A stretch of 40,658 bases of DNA from Candidatus Rokuibacteriota bacterium (lineage in GTDB: Bacteria > Methylomirabilota > Methylomirabilia > Rokubacteriales > CSP1-6). The translations under genes were made by a program, and so were the position numbers. The notes beneath the pieces are model-generated. The model did no database searches and was not told the DNA's origin. It saw only the letters and a list, made by a program, of their open reading frames with translations. Numbering within the stretch: the first letter of the stretch is position 1; every line of letters begins with the position of its first letter. Location: assembly GCA_016188005.1 (NCBI GenBank), contig JACPIQ010000134.1, positions 1-40,658 of the forward strand. Reading direction: 5' to 3'. Below are positions 23,207 through 31,138 of this stretch, in pieces.

Positions 23207-24422
23207 GCCCCGGCACCAGGCCGCCCGCCGCCAGCCGGCGCATGACCTCGCCCGCGTTCTCCACCACGACGCGGACGACCGCGCACATCGCGTCGACGCT
23301 CCTCTCGGACACGGCCGTCCCGTTGGGCAGGAGCATCACTCGCGCGGCGACCCTCTCGGTCTGCGGCAGCCGAAGCCGGGCCTGCGGGTACAGCGTCCGG
23401 TAGGGCTCCCAGCGGTGGCAGCCCGGATGGAAGTGCCGTCGGGCCAGGACGTTCTCCCGGGTCAGCACCTGGACCAGGGCGTCCCGGCTCACACTCGCCT
23501 GCACCTCGTCGATTTCCAGGACGAGATAGTGGTAGTTGTTTCGCTCGGTCTCGTCGTACTCGATGACGGAGACACCGGGCAGGCCCGCGAGGTTCCTTAC
23601 CGTTCGCCGCCAGTTCCGGTGGTTGACGGCGACCACGTCGCCGGCGCCCTCGAGGGACGTCAGCCCCATCGCTGCCGAGAACTCGTTGAGTTTGCCGTTC
23701 GTCCCCTCGGACACCACGGTGTCGGCGCCGCGGAAGCCGAACGTGCGCATGCGGTCGACCCGCTCCGCCAGGGTGTCGTCGTTGGTCGTGATCAGGCCCC
23801 CCTCGAGGCTGTGGCAGAACTTGGTGGCGTGGAAGGAGAAGATCTCCGCGTCGCCGAAGCCGCCCACGAGCGCGCCGCGATACGAGCAGAGGAAGGCGTG
23901 CGCGGAGTCGAAGAGCAGCCTGAGCCCGTGGCGGCGGGCGATCGCCGACAGGGCGTCCACGTCGCATGGCCGGCCCCACAGGTGCACCGCGAGGATGCCC
24001 GTGGTCCGTGACGTGATGCGCTCCTCGACACGTCCCGGGTCGATGTTGTGCCTGCGTGGGTCGATGTCGCAGAAGACGGGCGTGAGGCCGAGCCAGTGGA
24101 CGGCGTGGGGCGTGGCAGCCGCGGTGAAGGCGGGCACGATGACCTCTCCCGTGAGGCCCGCGGCCCGAATGGCGATCTCCAGACCCACCGTGGCGTTGCA
24201 GACGGCCAGGCAGTGCTTGACGGCGAGGATGGCGGCCACCCGCCGCTCGAGCTCCTGCTCGTACGGCCCGTGGTTCGTCAGCCAGCACCGGTCCAGGATG
24301 TCGTTCAACCGGGCCATGAGCGCGTCGCGGTCGCCGATGTTGGGCCGCCCGACGTGCTGAGGCTCGGTGAAGCTCGGCGCGCCGCCAAAGATGGCCAACT
24401 CGTCGATCCGCGTCTTCGTCAT
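23190..24422 (-). CDS. DegT/DnrJ/EryC1-family sugar aminotransferase
   Basis: A 410-aa PLP enzyme of the nucleotide-sugar aminotransferase family. The PLP-binding Asp is D172 in LLFDSAHAF and the Schiff-base lysine is K201 in FSFHATKFCHSLEGG; NATVGLE near residue 76 binds the phosphate. Such enzymes convert a keto-sugar nucleotide to an amino sugar. I chose ATG 24422, with GGGAGA five bases upstream; the in-frame extension to 24494 looks non-coding. It lies about 100 nt from the formyltransferase, an order seen in formylated dideoxy-amino sugar pathways. Confidence 0.92.
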   Translation of the reverse strand: MTKTRIDELAIFGGAPSFTEPQHVGRPNIGDRDALMARLNDILDRCWLTNHGPYEQELERRVAAILAVKHCLAVCNATVGLEIAIRAAGLTGEVIVPAFTAAATPHAVHWLGLTPVFCDIDPRRHNIDPGRVEERITSRTTGILAVHLWGRPCDVDALSAIARRHGLRLLFDSAHAFLCSYRGALVGGFGDAEIFSFHATKFCHSLEGGLITTNDDTLAERVDRMRTFGFRGADTVVSEGTNGKLNEFSAAMGLTSLEGAGDVVAVNHRNWRRTVRNLAGLPGVSVIEYDETERNNYHYLVLEIDEVQASVSRDALVQVLTRENVLARRHFHPGCHRWEPYRTLYPQARLRLPQTERVAARVMLLPNGTAVSERSVDAMCAVVRVVVENAGEVMRRLAAGGLVPGHASAS

Positions 24423-24521
24423 GGAAGTCTCCCGCTCCGCGCCGGCTGGGCCCGCGTCAGTCCCCAGCGGGCGCTCCGTGGCGGCGGCGCGCACGCCCGG
24501 CGGCCGGCGCCGCTGCTCCCG

Positions 24522-25250
24522 TCAGTCAGGGCGCCGCTCATCGAGCGGTGGCCCGGTCATCGCGCGGCTGGCGAAAGCGGCGGCTCCCGGGAACGGGATC
24601 TCGAGCCGGCGGGCCTCGTCCCAGTCGAGCGCCGGGGAGAACTCCGGATCGTCGAAGCGCGCGCCGGTGACCGTCACGCGCTTGCCATTCACGTGAAGGC
24701 GTCCATCGACCAGCCACTTGGCCGCCTGGAGAAGCGACTTGCACTGCTGGACGAACAGGCGATGGCGAAGCACGAGGTCCGGGAGCGCGGGGTCCCGCGG
24801 GAAGAGAGTCTGCATGACGATCTTGCCTCCGTCCATGACCTCGTCGATCAACTCGACGGTGCTGCCAAGGAACTTGACGCCGTGGCGGCAGCCGTCGCCG
24901 AAGCCGTCCATCCCCTTGAACGCTGGGAGGAGGGAGGGGTGGAAGTTCAGAATGCGGTCGCGAAACGCGTCGCGGACGGCTGCGGAGTAGAACTGGGTGT
25001 AGAAGGAGAAGACATAGTCGACGCGGCGGTCCTGGAGGTAGCGGAGCAGCCGGTCGCCAAACCGATCCGGATCCGGCTCGGGGATCACCTCGACGGCCAG
25101 GCCGTGCGCTCTTGCTTTGTCGAGCGCGGGGCAGAGGCGGTCGCAGACCAGCCCCAGGGTGAGGCGGCGCACCAGGGCGTGGTGCAGGACCTGGTCCATG
25201 ATCGACCCCGCCGAGGACGAGACGAAGGCAAACCGCAAAGATCCCGTCAC
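24522..25250 (-). CDS. Formyltransferase-family protein (PurN/MetF-type fold)
   Basis: A 242-aa protein with the formyltransferase core. The catalytic Asn-x-His is N102/H104 in ILNFHPSLLPAFKG, and the downstream loop GSTVELIDEVMDGGKIV supplies the catalytic Asp (about D140); the His usually found in this loop is Glu here. It transfers a formyl group from 10-formyl-tetrahydrofolate to an amine. Because it sits between an amino-sugar aminotransferase and a FemAB-like acyltransferase, an amino sugar is more likely than GAR or Met-tRNA. GTG 25250 has GGAGGAG five bases upstream and overlaps the previous stop as GTGA. Confidence 0.85.
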   Translation of the reverse strand: MTGSLRFAFVSSSAGSIMDQVLHHALVRRLTLGLVCDRLCPALDKARAHGLAVEVIPEPDPDRFGDRLLRYLQDRRVDYVFSFYTQFYSAAVRDAFRDRILNFHPSLLPAFKGMDGFGDGCRHGVKFLGSTVELIDEVMDGGKIVMQTLFPRDPALPDLVLRHRLFVQQCKSLLQAAKWLVDGRLHVNGKRVTVTGARFDDPEFSPALDWDEARRLEIPFPGAAAFASRAMTGPPLDERRPD

Positions 25251-26149
25251 GCGAACTCCTCCTGACGGTAAGCGGGGAAGTAGCGCGTGGTCCCGGTGCC
25301 GCGGGAGGCGCACAGGGCTTCATAGCGCGACCGGTCCAGGATCCTCCCGCACAAGTGGGCCATGCGCGTGCCCGTTGCCCAGCCGCGCTTGAACGCCGAG
25401 AGGCCGTCGGCCACTCCGGGCCGCGTGCCCGCGGCGCCGCCCAGCCCGAGCCAGCGAACCTTGCCGTGGAAGTGGCGCAGGACGTGCCACTTGGTGGCGT
25501 ACGACGCTCGCAGCTCATACCCCCGACTGCTGAACGCCGCCAGGTGTCCGTACGCGACGTCGCCCTGAACGTACCAGAGGTCCATGCCGATCGTCTCCCC
25601 GGCGCCGGACGTGGCCCGGAACATCACCATCCCGGGCAGCGCAAGCTGTCGTGCGAAGGCAGCGCGCGAGAAAGCTCGGATGCCGGTGATCCCGTGGCGC
25701 TGGATGAGGCAGTCGTACAGCCGTACCCACTGGTCGAGCTGCGCCGCCGGGTCGTGACAGACCTCGACGTCGACGTGCCGGAGCGCCCGCCGGACCGCAG
25801 CCTGGTGCGAGCGCGAGACAATGGCTTCCACCGGGCGCGTCAACTCGGTCACGAAGTGGGGCTTGAAGTCGAGCACCACGTCGAACCACTGTTCGAGCGT
25901 GGAGCGGTCACAGGGGGCGAAGGGGTCTGCCACGCACGTGAGGCTGACGAGGTCCTCCAGGTCGCGCAGGTCTTGGGGCAGCGCGCGCCACTCCGCGCAG
26001 CAGAGGAGTGGGTAGCAGCCCATCGCGTCACGATCGGTCGAGCCGGGGATGGGCCGCTCCAGGACATAGGCGCCGGAGCGGGGAAGGGCTCTCGGGCGAC
26101 CAAAGGCGTCGAAGGAGCCTGCATATCCCGGATGGAGGTACCCCGTCAT
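25247..26149 (-). CDS. FemAB/BioF2-like GNAT acyltransferase
   Basis: A 300-aa soluble protein whose middle and C-terminal parts resemble the FemAB/GNAT acetyltransferases of exopolysaccharide and PEP-CTERM loci: VSRSHQAAVRRALRHVDVEV, then GMDLWYVQGDVAYGHLAAFSSRGYELRASYATKW, a typical acyl-CoA- or aminoacyl-binding core, and GTRPGVADGLSAFKRGW. Members add an acyl or aminoacyl group to a glycan or peptide. It leads the four-gene glycan cassette and overlaps the formyltransferase. No good ribosome site precedes ATG 26149; a candidate promoter lies 200 nt upstream. Substrate unknown. Confidence 0.75.
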   Translation of the reverse strand: MTGYLHPGYAGSFDAFGRPRALPRSGAYVLERPIPGSTDRDAMGCYPLLCCAEWRALPQDLRDLEDLVSLTCVADPFAPCDRSTLEQWFDVVLDFKPHFVTELTRPVEAIVSRSHQAAVRRALRHVDVEVCHDPAAQLDQWVRLYDCLIQRHGITGIRAFSRAAFARQLALPGMVMFRATSGAGETIGMDLWYVQGDVAYGHLAAFSSRGYELRASYATKWHVLRHFHGKVRWLGLGGAAGTRPGVADGLSAFKRGWATGTRMAHLCGRILDRSRYEALCASRGTGTTRYFPAYRQEEFA

Positions 26150-26577
26150 GCGAGGGGGACGATCCGGCGCGGGCGCTGGCCTCGGATTGGCGCCGACTGC
26201 GAGGCGTCTCGGTCAACGGGAGTGCGTCTGCTGGGCCACGTCCGGGCGCGCGGCGGCCCTCCTGAGCGGGCGGTTTCCGGCGTCCGTGCGCGCCAGCGCC
26301 CGGTGAGGGCCGAATGGCGTGGGGCAGTGTCTGCCAGCATCCGGGAGCACTATAGCACCAGCGGGCGCCAGGAGCCGGGCGAGGCGCGAAGCGTGCCCGC
26401 GGAAGCCACCGCACCAGCCCGGCGAAGGGGGGATTGACGGCGAGCATGCCCGCCAGCGCATCCAGGAAGAGCCACGGCAGGTGCGCTACGCTGCCCGCGA
26501 CCCCCCGCCCGCGACCCCCGGCTCGTCCCGGATGGGCCGGAGGATGTAGTACGGGCCCGGTCATCTCGGGCGGCGCT
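26150..26577. other. Intergenic region, no gene recognised
   Basis: About 430 nt between the glycan cassette and the aldo/keto reductase. Open frames on both strands are Arg/Ala/Pro-rich noise without motifs. The one notable part is the promoter-like box at 26349-26354. Confidence 0.4.
26349..26354 (-). promoter_or_regulatory. Extended -10 promoter for the glycan cassette
   Basis: On the minus strand TGCTATAGT: a TATAGT box preceded by TG at the extended -10 position, in otherwise GC-rich DNA, 200 nt upstream of the FemAB-like gene. No convincing -35 box. Confidence 0.35.
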
Positions 26578-27498
26578 TCACAGCCGGTCGATGAAGGCCT
26601 CCATCCGCCGCCGCGTCGCCACGTCCGGCAGGCGGCCCTCGGCGGCGCCCAGATTGTCGAGGAGATAGTCGACCCTGGCGATCCCCGGAACGCAGCAGGT
26701 GACGGCCGGGTGCGACACGATGTACTTGAGGAAGAACTGGGCCCAGCTCGCGCAGTCGAACTCGCCTGCCCACGGTGGCAGCGCCCGGCCCTGGACGGCC
26801 TGGAACAGCCGGCCCCGCCCGAATGGCAGGTTGATCATGACGGCCACTCCGCGGTCAGCCGCCAGCGGGAGGATGGTCGCCGCCGCGTCCCGGCGGTCGA
26901 GCGCGTAGTCCACCTGGATGAAGTCGAGCGTCTCGGCGCGCATGGTCCGCTCGAAGTCGGCGTACTGCTTCGGGAACGACGTGGTGATGCCCACGTAGCG
27001 GATGCGCCCCGTCTGCTTGAGCGACCGGAGCGTCTGCAGCTGGATCGTCGTGTCGCGCAGGTTGTGGACGGCGATGAGATCGATGCGGGCGGTTCGTAGC
27101 CGGCGGAACGAGGCCTCGATCTCCTCGATCCCGGCCTGGCGCCCGGTCGCGCCGACCTTGGTGGCGAGGAAGAGGGACCCGCGCACGCCCAGGTCGGCGA
27201 CGAGCTCGCCCGCCACCGCCTCGGCGGCGCCGTAGGACGGCGCGGTGTCGATGACCCGGCCGCCTCGCGCCGCGAACCGCCGCAGGACCTCGCGGAGGGT
27301 TGCCCGGTCGCTGGACCTCGGCCCCGCCTCCCAACGCCGCGCCGTCCCAATGCCGATCACCGGCACGCGCTCGCCCGTGGAGGGAATCGACCGCTCGATC
27401 AGGGACCCCGGCTGGGCCGCGGGTCGGCCATTGGGTAGCAGGCACGCAGCGCCCGCCCCGACCGCGGCTTTGAGCAGATCGCGACGAGCCACGTCCAC
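26578..27498 (-). CDS. Aldo/keto reductase with a twin-arginine signal
   Basis: A 306-aa aldo/keto reductase. The first 30 residues form a Tat-type export signal (RRDLLKAAVGAGAACLLP), so the enzyme is probably periplasmic, unusual for an NADPH-dependent fold. The barrel follows: VIGIGTARRWE, FAARGGRVIDTAPSYGAAEAV with catalytic Asp and Tyr, LATKVGA with the Lys, and RIDLIAVHNL with the His. A bound cofactor exported already folded would fit the Tat route. The GTG at 27498 is used. It is 13 nt after the DUF2214-like gene in the same direction. Confidence 0.9.
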   Translation of the reverse strand: MDVARRDLLKAAVGAGAACLLPNGRPAAQPGSLIERSIPSTGERVPVIGIGTARRWEAGPRSSDRATLREVLRRFAARGGRVIDTAPSYGAAEAVAGELVADLGVRGSLFLATKVGATGRQAGIEEIEASFRRLRTARIDLIAVHNLRDTTIQLQTLRSLKQTGRIRYVGITTSFPKQYADFERTMRAETLDFIQVDYALDRRDAAATILPLAADRGVAVMINLPFGRGRLFQAVQGRALPPWAGEFDCASWAQFFLKYIVSHPAVTCCVPGIARVDYLLDNLGAAEGRLPDVATRRRMEAFIDRL

Positions 27499-27511
27499 GC
27501 TCGACCTGCCG

Positions 27512-27961
27512 CTATCTCTGCCCGAAATCCCGGGCCATGGAGCTTGCCACGAACACGATCAGCACAACGATACCCATCTGGATGTGGTTGAGCACGTAGA
27601 GGGTGCGGGCGCGCGAGGTATCCGGCGTGCGACCTTGGCGGAGCTGGACGCGCCACCGGATGAAGGTGAGCATCGGCCAGATCTCCAGCGCCACCACGCC
27701 CAGGAACAGGGCCAGCTTCGCCCAGAAGAGCGTCGAGTTCAGATAGAACTGCGAGCCCTTATCGAGCCCGCCGAAGGCCCGCAGCAAGCCCGTCAGGATC
27801 CAGAGTAGCGCGGCCAGGCCCCACACCGTATCGGCCGCGAACAGTCGCCGGAACCCGTCGGCGTCGAGCCGCCCCTCGAGCGCGCGCCCGCGCCACCACA
27901 CGCTCGGCAGGCCGATCGCCAGCGCCAGCACGTGGAGCGCGGAGACGACCGCTGCGAGCAT
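27512..27961 (-). CDS. DUF2214-like four-helix membrane protein
   Basis: A 149-aa protein with four predicted helices at about residues 3-22, 45-65, 80-100 and 122-142. It has the spacing and the His (ALHVLAL, residue 9) and charged loop (EGRLDADGFRRLFAADTVWG) of the DUF2214 family, which resembles haem-binding membrane helices. ATG 27961 has a perfect TATAAT six bases upstream and no ribosome site. Function unknown. Confidence 0.8.
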   Translation of the reverse strand: MLAAVVSALHVLALAIGLPSVWWRGRALEGRLDADGFRRLFAADTVWGLAALLWILTGLLRAFGGLDKGSQFYLNSTLFWAKLALFLGVVALEIWPMLTFIRWRVQLRQGRTPDTSRARTLYVLNHIQMGIVVLIVFVASSMARDFGQR

Positions 27962-27967
27962 GGGACG

Positions 27968-27973
27968 ATTATA
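27968..27973 (-). promoter_or_regulatory. -10 box TATAAT, leaderless start of the DUF2214-like gene
   Basis: A perfect TATAAT on the minus strand, followed by six bases (CGTCCC) and the ATG at 27961. The transcript would begin at or next to the start codon. Confidence 0.55.
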
Positions 27974-27991
27974 CTGCGCGCGGTTCCCCTC

Positions 27992-28135
27992 CTACCTCGC
28001 CTGCCTCTCGCAGAAGGTATCGCGCCACACTCCGCCTTCGTCCCTGCACCGCTCGGCGTCCGACTTGGTCGGGCAGCCGGCGAGGCCGAGGGCCGCGATC
28101 AGCAGGGCGATCAGAGCCATCACGTGATGTTTCAT
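27992..28135 (-). CDS. 47-aa lipoprotein
   Basis: A very small exported protein: MKHHVMALIALLIAALG is the signal, LAGC the lipobox with lipidated Cys at residue 20, then a 27-residue mature part TKSDAERCRDEGGVWRDTFC with two further cysteines that could form a disulphide loop. AGGAGGAG lies seven bases before ATG 28135. Only the lipoprotein nature is clear. The stop is about 30 nt before the DUF2214-like gene, which has its own promoter. Confidence 0.75.
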   Translation of the reverse strand: MKHHVMALIALLIAALGLAGCPTKSDAERCRDEGGVWRDTFCERQAR

Positions 28136-28293
28136 CGCCGTTCTCCTCCTCGGTACGCTCATCATGCAGCACCTCATCCCGGCAAACCACTTCAGGACGC
28201 CGGGGAGAGGCCCGGTCGTATTGCAGCCCCCCAGCGCCCTTCCACTTCGCCCGTGGCCGACGCGGCCGATGCCCTTCCGACGCCTTCCTGGTC

Positions 28294-28299
28294 TAGAAT
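28294..28299 (+). promoter_or_regulatory. -10 box of the zinc-ribbon gene, leaderless arrangement
   Basis: TAGAAT followed by six bases and the ATG at 28306, without a ribosome site; the same layout as shc and the DUF2214-like gene. Confidence 0.45.
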
Positions 28300-28305
28300 G
28301 AGCGC

Positions 28306-28545
28306 ATGGCAGACAGCTTCGGCGAGTTCGAGGCGTCGAGCCTCTTCTGCCCCCGCTGCAAGCAGGCTACGCCCGTGCGGAAGAAGCTCCTGCTCGTCCT
28401 GCCGAGCGGCAACAAGTACGATTACACGTGCAGTGTCTGTGGGACGCAGGTGGGCGGAAAGACCGACTCCGACAGTAGCGACTTTCACCGGGTGGCGTCA
28501 GCCTCCCGGGCGCCCCGTTCGCCCCGTCCGGGCCGCCCGGCCTGA
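28306..28545 (+). CDS. Small zinc-ribbon protein
   Basis: A 79-aa cytoplasmic protein with two CxxC knuckles, CPRC (residues 15-18) and CSVC (42-45), separated by a basic beta-rich stretch (PVRKKLLLVLPSGNKYDYT), which together form one zinc ribbon. The C-terminal 30 residues are Ser/Arg/Pro-rich and probably disordered. No specific family name; nucleic-acid or protein binding is likely. Confidence 0.75.
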   Translation: MADSFGEFEASSLFCPRCKQATPVRKKLLLVLPSGNKYDYTCSVCGTQVGGKTDSDSSDFHRVASASRAPRSPRPGRPA

Positions 28546-28614
28546 TCGTAGCGCTTCCGACTCTACTGATCGCATCGCGGCACAAGAGGTGGGGGGGCAC
28601 GCGCTCACACCGAC

Positions 28615-29571
28615 CTACACCAGTACCGCTTTCCCCATGACCTTGCGCTCGCGCACCACGGTCAGCGCGTCGGCGGCCTGCGCGAGCGGGAACCGGTGGG
28701 AGACATGCGGGGTGATACGCCCGGCGGCGAGCCACCCCATCAGGGTCGCAAGATTCTTGCGCTCCCGGACGGGATCGAGCCGGCCCAGTGCGCCGATCGT
28801 GAACCCGATCGCCTCCGCGTCCTTGATCAGGAGGTGGTTGGTCTTGACGACGGCAGCCCGGCCGCTGGTGAACCCGACGATGAGCAGCCGACCGAACGGA
28901 GCGATGCAGCGCATGGATTCGTCGAACACGTCGCCCCCGACGGGGTCGTAGATGACGTCCGCGCCGCGGTCAGCCGTCAGACCCTTCACCTGTTCCCGGA
29001 ACCCCTCCGTGTAGTTGATGACGTGATCCGCTCCCATGCGCGTGCACACGGCGAGCTTCTCGGGGGTGCTGGCGGTGGCGATCACGGTGGCGCCGAGCAG
29101 CTTGCCGACGTCGACGGCGGCCAGCCCCACGCCGCCGGCGGCGCCGTGCACGAGCAGGACTTCCCCGGCCTGCAAGCGGCCGCGTTGAAGAGCGTAGTAG
29201 GCGGTGCAGTAGCTCGAGCGGAAGGCGGCCGCGGTCTCGAAGCTCACGGTCGCGGGCAAGGGTATCGCCTGCCGCGCCGCCACGACTGTCTCGTCGGCGA
29301 AGCCCCCCGGCACGAGCACCCGGTCCCCGGCGGTGACGTGCTCGACCCCCGGCCCGGTCTCGATGACGACTCCGGCCGCTTCACTCCCCGGGATGAAGGG
29401 GACCTCGCGCTTCGTCTGGTACTGCCCGGCGATCATCAGCACGTCGACGAAGCTCACGCCGCGGGCACGCAGCGCGACCCTCACCTCTCCAGGGCCGGGC
29501 GTCGGTGACGCGACCTCGCGCAGCACCAGGTGCTCGGGGCCCCCCAATTGCTCACAGAAGATGGCTTGCAT
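28615..29571 (-). CDS. NADPH:quinone oxidoreductase (zinc-free MDR)
   Basis: A 318-aa quinone-oxidoreductase-like protein. It lacks the zinc-binding cysteines of the alcohol dehydrogenases and has VSFVDVLMIAGQYQ, VPFIPGSEAAGVV, HGAAGGVGLAAVDVGKLLGATVIATAST (cofactor loop) and DVIYDPVGGDVFDES, all typical of the family. These enzymes reduce quinones or activated enones with NADPH. ATG 29571 has GGAG six bases upstream; ATG 29583 is four codons earlier and also possible. Transcribed alone. Confidence 0.92.
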   Translation of the reverse strand: MQAIFCEQLGGPEHLVLREVASPTPGPGEVRVALRARGVSFVDVLMIAGQYQTKREVPFIPGSEAAGVVIETGPGVEHVTAGDRVLVPGGFADETVVAARQAIPLPATVSFETAAAFRSSYCTAYYALQRGRLQAGEVLLVHGAAGGVGLAAVDVGKLLGATVIATASTPEKLAVCTRMGADHVINYTEGFREQVKGLTADRGADVIYDPVGGDVFDESMRCIAPFGRLLIVGFTSGRAAVVKTNHLLIKDAEAIGFTIGALGRLDPVRERKNLATLMGWLAAGRITPHVSHRFPLAQAADALTVVRERKVMGKAVLV

Positions 29572-29583
29572 TCTGGTCTCCAT

Positions 29584-29891
29584 GCTCTTCCGCCAAGGGT
29601 GAGATTGGCCCTCGCCTTCTCCCCGTCGGAGCGGGGGAAGAGGCTGGTATGGTCGCCTAGTCTACAGGACAATCACGTCTCCCGAAGCACACTGCCGCCA
29701 ATCCGACAGTCGTAATCCTCAGTGCGGGCCAGAAGATCGCGCGCTTGCAGTAATCGGCGGTCGCTGAGAGTGATCGGGCTGCTGTCGCGGCGGTCGGCGG
29801 GGGTTGCGTTGAAGCGGGCGGCGGCCGGGAGCGCTGCGGGCCCAACCGGGGGCAGGCCGGCGGGCCTCGCAGCGGCTGTGGATCCCTGCTC
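29584..29891. other. Gap holding a degenerate CTCCCC/GGGGGA hairpin
   Basis: About 310 nt without a gene. At 29615-29643 CCTTCTCCCCG and CGGGGGAAGAGG form an imperfect stem close to a very widespread bacterial intergenic repeat (CCCTCTCCCC...GGGGAGAGGG type), with GGGTGAG beside it at 29598. It may stop transcription or simply be a decayed mobile repeat. Confidence 0.45.
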
Positions 29892-30683
29892 TCAGGCGAT
29901 CCGGCCCACCTTCTTCGAATGCATCTCCGCCATCTGCGTTCCGGCGCGCTCGCGCCGTCCCTCGTCCCAGACCCTGGTGATGCGGGGGAAGATGTCTTGC
30001 TCTTCTTCGCGGATGTGGGTCTCGAGGCTCGAGTGAACCTCCTTGATCTTGTCCAGCCAGGCGGCCTCGTCCGGCCGCATCCGGCCGGTCGCCTCGATCA
30101 AGCCCTCGACCTTCTGGACTTCCTTGTGGTGCTGCTCTCTCCACTCGGATAGCCTCGCGTCCTTCGAGCCCCCATCGCGCGCGAGCGGCTCGTACAGGCA
30201 CGCGTCCTCCATCTGCTCGTGGAGCTTGAGCTCGGGCTTGAGCTCCTCCCAGAGCTGGCCCCGCTGCTGCGGTGAGGCGTGCAGGACCTTGTCGAAAGCC
30301 GCCTTGGCCTTGTCGTGCTCTTGCTTGATGAATTGAGTCGCCTCCATGGGGTGACCTCCTCGGATTGGTATGGGTGTCCGTGGGGCTGGTGAAAGACCTG
30401 ACCGCGTGATCGGCTCGACCCTGGCCGGCGCCGCCGCGGTCGACAGCCCGGCGCAGAGGCGCTCCAGCTTCCGGATCTTGCCCCGGAGCCGGATCTGCTG
30501 AGCGAAGCCGCTGATCGAGGCGACGACGACGCCCACCGAGGCCGAGAGCAGGATGATCAGCGACAGCGGCAGGCTGACGGAACGCCAGTGCAGAAAGCTC
30601 ACGGCCACCGGGTCAGGGTTCTGGATCGTGAAGATCACGGCCGCCACTCCGATGATCGCCATCAGCAGATAGACGAAGACCAT
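29892..30683 (-). CDS. LapA-like membrane domain in frame with a hemerythrin domain
   Basis: One uninterrupted 263-aa frame. Residues 1-90 are a LapA-like module: a helix VYLLMAIIGVAAVIFTIQNP, the characteristic PVAVSFLHWRSVSLPLSLIILLSASVGVVVA hairpin and a short coiled helix. A Pro/Arg-rich linker (about 91-112) follows, then a hemerythrin/HHE domain (113-250) with iron ligands likely in FIKQEHDKAK, LHEQMEDACLYEP, EWREQHHKEVQK and LETHIREEEQDIFP. ATG 30683 has GGAGG five bases upstream. An internal ATG at 30347, with GAGGAGG, would give a free 151-aa hemerythrin. Either a true fusion, or a dual-start gene making membrane-bound and soluble forms, or two genes whose gap happens to stay open. 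Confidence 0.75.
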   Translation of the reverse strand: MVFVYLLMAIIGVAAVIFTIQNPDPVAVSFLHWRSVSLPLSLIILLSASVGVVVASISGFAQQIRLRGKIRKLERLCAGLSTAAAPARVEPITRSGLSPAPRTPIPIRGGHPMEATQFIKQEHDKAKAAFDKVLHASPQQRGQLWEELKPELKLHEQMEDACLYEPLARDGGSKDARLSEWREQHHKEVQKVEGLIEATGRMRPDEAAWLDKIKEVHSSLETHIREEEQDIFPRITRVWDEGRRERAGTQMAEMHSKKVGRIA

Positions 30684-31138
30684 AGCCGCCTCCGCAGTCG
30701 ATGGAATGCTCTTTCCCGGAAGGGTGCATCGCGTGTGCCAAGCCCGCAAGTGGCGTGAACCTGGCGGAAACGCGGTCATGCGCACGCCGGCGAGACGCAG
30801 ACTCCAGTAAGGTCTTCCGGTCGCGGAGTAGGAATTACATGTCCACTCCGGCTCCCCCGGGCCCAGCCCTCCTCGCGCAGCCGGGGATCCAGGGTGTCGC
30901 GGACGGCGATCGCCGCGAAGATCGAAGCCGAGGGCGACGAGCATGATGGCCGGTCCCGAAACGGTGGCGACGCGGGGCGCGGTGCAGCGTGGCGCCTGAC
31001 GTCGATGTCCGACGCGGTGCGATACGCCGCGTTCGCGGGCTGCCGGGCGGGGTGTAGCCTTGTTCAAGAGGGGGAGACGCGGGATAGGAGCCGCTCTTCT
31101 GGGCGAATATCGAAGCGCCTTTCCGGAAGGAGGTCCCA
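30684..31138. other. Intergenic region between divergent genes
   Basis: About 455 nt between the hemerythrin frame and the repeat protein. Long open frames are present but show no motifs. A TTGTTC near 31058 and GATAGG near 31082 are weak promoter-like boxes for the plus-strand gene. TTCCGGAA at 31119-31126 is a palindrome just before the ribosome site of the next gene. Confidence 0.35.
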
